From positions 1-8,471 of the forward strand of contig JACQBB010000002.1 of the NCBI GenBank assembly GCA_016194625.1: a DNA stretch of 8,471 bases, given 5' to 3'. The notes under the pieces were generated by a model that worked only from the letters and a program-made list of their open reading frames with translations, made no database searches and was not told the origin of the DNA. Origin of the DNA: Elusimicrobiota bacterium (lineage in GTDB: Bacteria > Elusimicrobiota > Elusimicrobia > UBA1565 > UBA9628). The translations under genes and the position numbers were made by a program. Positions 5,464-8,471 of this stretch are shown here, piece by piece; the stretch's first letter is position 1, and the number at the start of each line of letters is the position of its first letter.

Positions 5464-6774
5464 ATGCGAACCAAGACGCTCAAGAAGAACAAGATCCAGG
5501 TCGTCACTTTGGGCTGTTCCAAGAACCTCTACGACTCCGAGGTCCTGATGGGACAGCTGAAGGCCAACAAGCTGGAAGTGGAGCACGAGACCGACGCGGA
5601 CGACGCGGCCGTCGTGGTCATCAACACCTGCGGCTTCATCGACAACGCCAAGCAGGAGTCCATCGACACCATCCTGCGCTACGCCGACGCGAAGAAGAAG
5701 GGCCTCGTCGAGAAGGTCATCGTCACCGGCTGCCTGTCCGAGCGCTACAAAGACGAGCTGGTCAAGGAGATGCCGGAGGTGGACGCGTTCTTCGGCACGC
5801 GCGACCTGCCCAGCCTGCTCAAGACCCTGGGCGCCGACTACAAGCACGAGCTGGTCGGCGAGCGCCTGCTCACCACGCCGCGCCACTTCGCCTACTTCAA
5901 GATCTCGGAGGGCTGCGACCGGCCCTGCTCCTTCTGCGCCATCCCGCTGATGCGCGGCGGGCACCGCTCCACTCCCATCGAGGACTTGGTCACCGAGGCC
6001 AAGCGCCTGGCGAAGGCCGGCACGCGCGAGCTCCTGCTCATCGCCCAGGACTCCACCTACTACGGCCTGGACCTGTACGGCAAGCGCCGCCTGGCCGACC
6101 TGCTCAAGGCCCTGTCCGACGTGGACGGCATCGGCTGGATCCGCCTGCACTACGCCTTCCCGGCCGGCTTCCCGCTCGACGTGCTGGACGTGATGCGCGA
6201 GCGCCCCAACATCGCCAAGTACCTGGACATGCCGCTCCAGCACGTGTCCGACAAGATGCTGGCCTCCATGCGCCGCGGCACCACCAAGGCCAAGACCCAG
6301 GAGCTGGTCGCGATGGTCCGCGAGAAGGTCCCCGGCATCGCCCTGCGCACCACCCTCATCGCCGGCTACCCCGGCGAGACCAAGAAGGACCACGAGGAGA
6401 TGCTGGAGTGGGTGGAGAAGTCCCGCTTCGACCGCCTGGGCATCTTCGAGTACTCCCACGAGGAGAATACCCACGCCTTCGCCCTGAAGGACTCGGTGCC
6501 CGCCAAGGAGAAGAAGCGCCGCGCCGAGGCCGTGATGGCGCTCCAGCAGGGCATCTCCCGCGAGATCAACGAGGCGAAGGTGGGGAAGACCTTCAAGGTC
6601 CTCATCGACCGCAAGGAAGGCGCCCACTTCGTCGGCCGCACCGAGCACGACTCGCCCGAGGTGGACAACGAAGTGCTGGTGGACGCCAAGAAGCACTACC
6701 TGCGCATCGGCGACTTCGCCTCGCTGCGCGTCACCGCCGCCACCGAGTACGACCTGACCGCCGAGCCGGTCTAG
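5464..6774 (+). CDS. rimO: Ribosomal protein S12 methylthiotransferase RimO
   Basis: A 436-residue radical-SAM enzyme that methylthiolates a conserved aspartate of ribosomal protein S12. Domains in order: the N-terminal methylthiotransferase domain, with cysteines C18 (LGCSKN), C56 (NTCGF) and C90 (TGCLSE) for the auxiliary iron-sulfur cluster; the radical-SAM core, with C151-x3-C155-x2-C158 (EGCDRPCSFC); and a C-terminal TRAM domain from about residue 365. The LGCSKNLYDSEVLMG signature and the late DSPEVDNEV string favour RimO over MiaB. Length is normal and no residue is missing. ATG 5464 is the only sensible start: no in-frame start codon lies between it and the promoter. No Shine-Dalgarno is evident. 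Serine and alanine codons lean to TCC and GCC here, against TCG and GCG in the neighbouring eamA gene. Confidence 0.95.
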   Translation: MRTKTLKKNKIQVVTLGCSKNLYDSEVLMGQLKANKLEVEHETDADDAAVVVINTCGFIDNAKQESIDTILRYADAKKKGLVEKVIVTGCLSERYKDELVKEMPEVDAFFGTRDLPSLLKTLGADYKHELVGERLLTTPRHFAYFKISEGCDRPCSFCAIPLMRGGHRSTPIEDLVTEAKRLAKAGTRELLLIAQDSTYYGLDLYGKRRLADLLKALSDVDGIGWIRLHYAFPAGFPLDVLDVMRERPNIAKYLDMPLQHVSDKMLASMRRGTTKAKTQELVAMVREKVPGIALRTTLIAGYPGETKKDHEEMLEWVEKSRFDRLGIFEYSHEENTHAFALKDSVPAKEKKRRAEAVMALQQGISREINEAKVGKTFKVLIDRKEGAHFVGRTEHDSPEVDNEVLVDAKKHYLRIGDFASLRVTAATEYDLTAEPV

Positions 6775-6801
6775 GTTCCGTTCCCGGCTGTCGGCGCCCG
6801 C

Positions 6802-7173
6802 TCAGACAACGGCGTGGATGTTGATCGCCTGATAAGGAACCGAGAGGGCCGGGCTTGAAGCGCCGCTCGTCTTGCCGTGTTTGCCGAGCTGAACCAACCC
6901 ATAGCGCTTCAAGAGCATGATGTCCGTGTGGACGTTCTTGAAATCCCTTCCAGCGATGCTCGCCAGTCGATTGATCGAACGCGGCGAGTGCTCCCGGATC
7001 AAGCGCAGGAGTTCCATGCGCTTATCAGTCAGCAGCGCCCTGACCGCCTCAAGGCTCGTGAAGAAAACGCCTGCCTTAGCAGCGCCCTTGCGGGCCTTCC
7101 CGCTCTTGTATGCCGCCGCGAATTCAGCATCGGCCTGCTCGCGGCTCTTGATCTGGATTTCCAGGGTTTTCAT
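6802..7173 (-). CDS. Winged-helix DNA-binding protein, probable antitoxin of a TumE-type module
   Basis: A 123-residue protein resembling the small winged-helix regulators (COG4190/HVO_A0114-like) often found beside TumE-family toxins. Residues about 50-98 look like the DNA-binding fold: RMELLRLIREHSPRSINRLASIAGRD, then NVHTDIMLLKRYGLVQL, matching helix-turn-helix plus recognition helix and wing. The N-terminal 45 residues are charged and may contact the toxin. Its ATG (7171-7173) overlaps the toxin stop by 4 bp (ATGA), and GAGG sits 7 nt upstream as a ribosome-binding site, so the two are translationally coupled. By analogy with other toxin-antitoxin pairs it should repress its own promoter; a 19-bp palindrome is available there. 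It converges on rimO with 27 bp between. Function is inferred from family and context. Confidence 0.72.
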   Translation of the reverse strand: MKTLEIQIKSREQADAEFAAAYKSGKARKGAAKAGVFFTSLEAVRALLTDKRMELLRLIREHSPRSINRLASIAGRDFKNVHTDIMLLKRYGLVQLGKHGKTSGASSPALSVPYQAINIHAVV

Positions 7174-7451
7174 TTGAGTGCCTCGATATCGCGCCTGAAG
7201 TCTCTCAGCAGGTCTTCCACGCTGCTGAACCGGTAGGCCGACTGGCGGCCGCCGACATGCTTGTGGTGCCCCTTGGGATGATGGTTGTCGTAAAGCACGG
7301 CCGGGGTCCGCTGGCCGGCCGGGACATAGGCCAGCCGATAGCGGATGCCGTCGGGTGACTTCGAATCCTTGGGAACGGCCCATATCCTGCGTTCCTCGAT
7401 CCCGCCCCGCTCATCGATGAGCTTGATCGAATGGATGAGTCGGGCTTTCAT
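7170..7451 (-). CDS. TumE/DUF6516-family putative toxin
   Basis: A 93-residue protein with the pattern I associate with the TumE (DUF6516) toxin family: an N-terminal beta-rich segment (ARLIHSIKLIDERGGIEERRIWAVP), a central YRLAYVPAGQRTPAVLYDNHHPKGHHKHVGG with a histidine-rich YDNxH..GHHxH core, and a C-terminal helical YRFSSVEDLLRDFRRDIEAL. The histidine cluster (about residues 56-65) could be catalytic or metal-binding; the family's target is not known to me. The toxin comes first and the antitoxin second, as in higBA-type modules. ATG 7451 is preferred because the -10 ends 9 nt before it. An in-frame ATG at 7460 abuts the -10 and would add only three residues. The codon mix (AGG, ATA, TCA present) is less GC-biased than in neighbours, suggesting acquisition. 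Confidence 0.72.
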   Translation of the reverse strand: MKARLIHSIKLIDERGGIEERRIWAVPKDSKSPDGIRYRLAYVPAGQRTPAVLYDNHHPKGHHKHVGGRQSAYRFSSVEDLLRDFRRDIEALK

Positions 7452-7452
7452 G

Positions 7453-7471
7453 TATGGCATAGTATACCATA
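7453..7471. promoter_or_regulatory. 19-bp palindromic operator over the toxin-antitoxin promoter
   Basis: TATGGCATAGTATACCATA is a palindrome centred on 7462 in which eight of nine base pairs match; only 7458/7466 fails. It contains the minus-strand -10 box TATACT (7461-7466). A TTGCGA -35 lies 16 bp further upstream on that strand (7483-7488). A protein bound here would block the polymerase directly, as expected for autorepression by the winged-helix antitoxin or the toxin-antitoxin complex. Confidence 0.6.
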
Positions 7472-7556
7472 ACGCGGGGATTTCGCAAGGCCTGGGAGTG
7501 GACTGGAAGAAGGGCAAGCGTGCCGTCGCGGCGCGTCCGCAAACCAGGCGTGGGTC

Positions 7557-7585
7557 TTGACGGGACGGCGCGCTCTTGTTATAAT
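7557..7585 (+). promoter_or_regulatory. Strong sigma70-type promoter of the tetR-tolC operon
   Basis: TTGACG (7557-7562), a 17-bp spacer and TATAAT (7580-7585) match consensus at 11 of 12 bases. Transcription should start near 7592, within the first bases of the palindrome at 7591-7607, leaving about 22 nt of leader before the ATG at 7614. This is the best promoter in the window. The layout is what a TetR-family autorepressor needs. Confidence 0.8.
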
Positions 7586-7590
7586 ACCCA

Positions 7591-7618
7591 CGGTCATTAT
7601 GTGACCGATAGTCATGAC
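7591..7618. promoter_or_regulatory. TetR-type operator cluster at the tetR transcription start
   Basis: CGGTCA-TTATG-TGACCG (7591-7607) is a perfect inverted repeat with 6-bp arms, sitting on the predicted start of transcription. It overlaps a second dyad, TGAC-CGATA-GTCA (7602-7614). GTCATGAC (7611-7618) continues it over the start codon. GTCA/TGAC half-sites thus recur four times in 28 bp. The 14-bp sequence GTGACCG-nnn-GTCA from 7601 recurs in the tolC gene at 8149. The site probably binds the adjacent TetR-family protein. Confidence 0.6.
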
Positions 7619-7982
7619 AGTCCTGGAACGGAAGGAACGGGAGTTCAAGCGCCGCGAGGAGGACATCCTCGCGGCCGCGCTGTCGCTGTTCGACCGCGAC
7701 GACTGGCAGGCGGTGACCATCGACGAGATCGCGGCCAAGGCGGAGATCGGCAAGGGGACGGTCTACAAGCATTTCGAGAGCAAGGACCAGATCTACGCCC
7801 GCCTGGCCGTCGAGTTCAATGACGCCATCGTCACCGAACTGCGCAAGATCGACTTCACGCGTCCGTCGCTGGAGATCATCGGAGCGGCGCTGGACGTGTT
7901 CTGGCGCATGCACGCCGGTTCGCCGGAGCGCAAGCGCCTGATGCGCTACTGCAGCCGCAAGGAGGTCCCGTCGAGAACGTGA
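7614..7982 (+). pseudogene. TetR-family repressor, DNA-binding half of a frameshifted gene
   Basis: A 122-residue reading frame with a complete TetR N-terminal DNA-binding domain: helix 1 RREEDILAAALSLFDRDDW, the helix-turn-helix VTIDEIAAKAEIGKGTVYKHFESKDQIY (about residues 34-62), then the start of the ligand-binding helices to RMHAGSPERKRLMRYCSRKE. After that the frame hits a stop at 7980-7982. TetR proteins are usually about 180-210 residues. A C-terminal-like segment follows in another frame (7964-8113), so the gene is broken by a frame change near 7955-7965, probably with about 40 residues lost. The fragment might still bind DNA but would lack most of the dimerisation and effector domain. 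The start ATG follows a strong promoter and operator but no Shine-Dalgarno. Confidence 0.72.
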
Positions 7983-8113
7983 TGCTGAGCCTCCACGCGG
8001 CGATGGTGGGCTTGATGGAGCTGGACGAGGTCGAGTGCGTGAAGACGAACCTGACCCCGGAGCAGAAATACGCCGTGGTGAGAGCGTTCGCCCTGCGCGG
8101 GATCGCGCGGTGA
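7964..8113 (+). pseudogene. TetR-family repressor, C-terminal fragment in a shifted frame
   Basis: The frame ending at the TGA of 8111-8113 reads GGPVENVMLSLHAAMVGLME, then LDEVECVKTNLTPEQKYAVV, then RAFALRGIAR and stop. This resembles the last helices of a TetR-family ligand-binding domain (PVENV...LHAAMVGLM). It continues the repressor at 7614 in a different frame. An ATG at 7982 could start a 43-residue peptide, but nothing suggests it is an independent gene. The terminal TGA overlaps an ATG at 8113, so the intact ancestral gene was probably coupled to the tolC-like gene. Confidence 0.55.
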
Positions 8114-8127
8114 TGAGGGAGAAGGGC

Positions 8128-8471
8128 ATGATTTTTTTTGACGCGAGCGTGACCGGCGGTCACAAGTGGAATATCGGTCTTGCGGGGCTGGCGCTCCTGG
8201 TGGGCGTCCCGGCCGGGGCGCAGACCTTGAGTCTGAGGGGCTACTTGGATCAGGTCGCCGCCAGGCACGACGGCGTGAAGGCGGCCGCGGCCGCCGAGCG
8301 CGGCGCGCGCCAGCGCTCCGAGGAGGGGCAGGTCGTGCTGTCGCCGACCGCTTTCGTGGAGGGCGTGAAGTCGCTGGACGCCTCGCCCAAGAACTTCCCG
8401 GCGGCCGAGGGACGGCGCGTGGAGTACGGGGCCGTGAAGGCGGGCCTGTCCAAGGTCACGGACTTCGGCGT
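8128..8471 (+). CDS. TolC-family outer-membrane efflux protein, 3' end outside window
   Basis: An open frame running off the window. From ATG 8128 it encodes a signal peptide: basic HK at residues 12-13, hydrophobic core IGLAGLALLVGVP at 16-28, and cleavage after A29-G30-A31. The mature start is QTLSLRGYLDQVAARHDGVK, followed by AAAAERGARQRSEEGQVVLSPTAFVEG. That matches the first helix of TolC-type proteins (LxxYLxxVxxxxxxxxAAxxxxxGAxxRxxEGxxxLxP), which form the outer-membrane channel of tripartite efflux or type I secretion systems. ATG 8128 is chosen because AGGGAG ends 6 nt upstream. ATG 8113, overlapping the tetR stop, and GTG 8149 are alternatives. Its place after tetR suggests a regulated efflux operon with pump genes beyond the window. 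Confidence 0.75.
   Translation, partial: MIFFDASVTGGHKWNIGLAGLALLVGVPAGAQTLSLRGYLDQVAARHDGVKAAAAAERGARQRSEEGQVVLSPTAFVEGVKSLDASPKNFPAAEGRRVEYGAVKAGLSKVTDFG
8149..8163. promoter_or_regulatory. Second TetR-type operator-like palindrome, inside the tolC signal-peptide region
   Basis: GTGACCG-G-CGGTCAC is a perfect palindrome with 7-bp arms and one central base. Its first 14 bases share 11 with the site starting at 7601 (GTGACCG-nnn-GTCA). It lies just after a TTGACG hexamer (8138-8143), but no credible -10 follows at the right distance. It could be a second repressor site (roadblock or looping) rather than part of a separate promoter. Confidence 0.45.

Noticed and set aside
4750..6774. Single 674-residue fusion of membrane segments with RimO
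   Set aside because: The segment between about 4930 and 5463 in this frame is protein-unlike and overlaps real AEC sequence in another frame. RimO has its own ATG and promoter.
6764..6789. Possible terminator hairpin between rimO and the antitoxin (AGCCGG ... CCGGCT with a 14-nt loop)
   Set aside because: The stem is only 6 bp, begins inside the rimO coding end, and no T-run follows on either strand. It is too weak to call.
7461..7613. Small RNA or attachment site in the gap between the toxin gene and tetR
   Set aside because: Apart from the two promoters and operators I saw only weak 5-bp repeats (CCTGG/CCAGG), with no tRNA-like fold, terminator or direct-repeat att pair.
8138..8166. Separate promoter for tolC with TTGACG as -35
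   Set aside because: The hexamer 17 bp downstream is CACAAG, a poor -10, and no plausible start codon follows the would-be transcription start. The palindrome there is kept only as a possible operator.

Overview
The window is GC-rich, densely packed bacterial DNA. It is mostly chromosomal housekeeping genes, with an accessory patch at about 6800-8471. Lineage cannot be fixed from sequence alone. Base composition, sigma70-like TATAAT boxes and the style of the TetR/TolC proteins suggest a GC-rich Gram-negative lineage; Elusimicrobiota is my tentative guess. The TolC-type gene at the right edge implies an outer membrane.

Layout: (1) 1-1471, plus strand: the 3' part of a divergent FolD-like folate enzyme overlaps an EamA/DMT exporter by 20 bp. 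(2) 1468-4684, minus strand: one probable operon, read right to left, of an RluA-family pseudouridine synthase, a DUF155 (RMND1/RMD1-like) membrane protein, a YihX-like HAD phosphatase and a DUF457/YdjM-like membrane metal hydrolase. It meets the EamA gene tail to tail, with the two stop codons sharing one CTAG. (3) 4750-5392, plus strand: an auxin-efflux-carrier (AEC) transporter that has lost its middle and changed frame. (4) 5464-6774, plus strand: an intact rimO, encoding the ribosomal protein S12 methylthiotransferase, with its own extended -10 promoter. (5) 6802-7460, minus strand: a two-gene toxin-antitoxin-like module, with a TumE/DUF6516-type toxin first and a winged-helix partner second. 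A 19-bp near-perfect palindrome lies over its promoter. (6) 7557-8471, plus strand: a strong promoter and palindromic operator, a broken TetR-family repressor, and the start of a TolC-family outer-membrane efflux protein that runs off the window.

How the genes relate: three products touch the ribosome or translation (RluA-type synthase, RimO, and by analogy the RMND1-like protein). The right end looks like a self-regulated efflux operon whose repressor is damaged.

The less expected signals are these. Several first-in-transcript genes have a -10 box only 6-10 nt before the start codon (leaderless layout), while genes inside operons carry Shine-Dalgarno-like sequences. Two matching 14-bp operator-like sites flank the tetR gene. 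Two genes (AEC and tetR) carry the same kind of lesion, an internal loss with a frame change. I saw no tRNA, rRNA, CRISPR array, insertion sequence or integrase. No gene-free stretch exceeds 300 bases.
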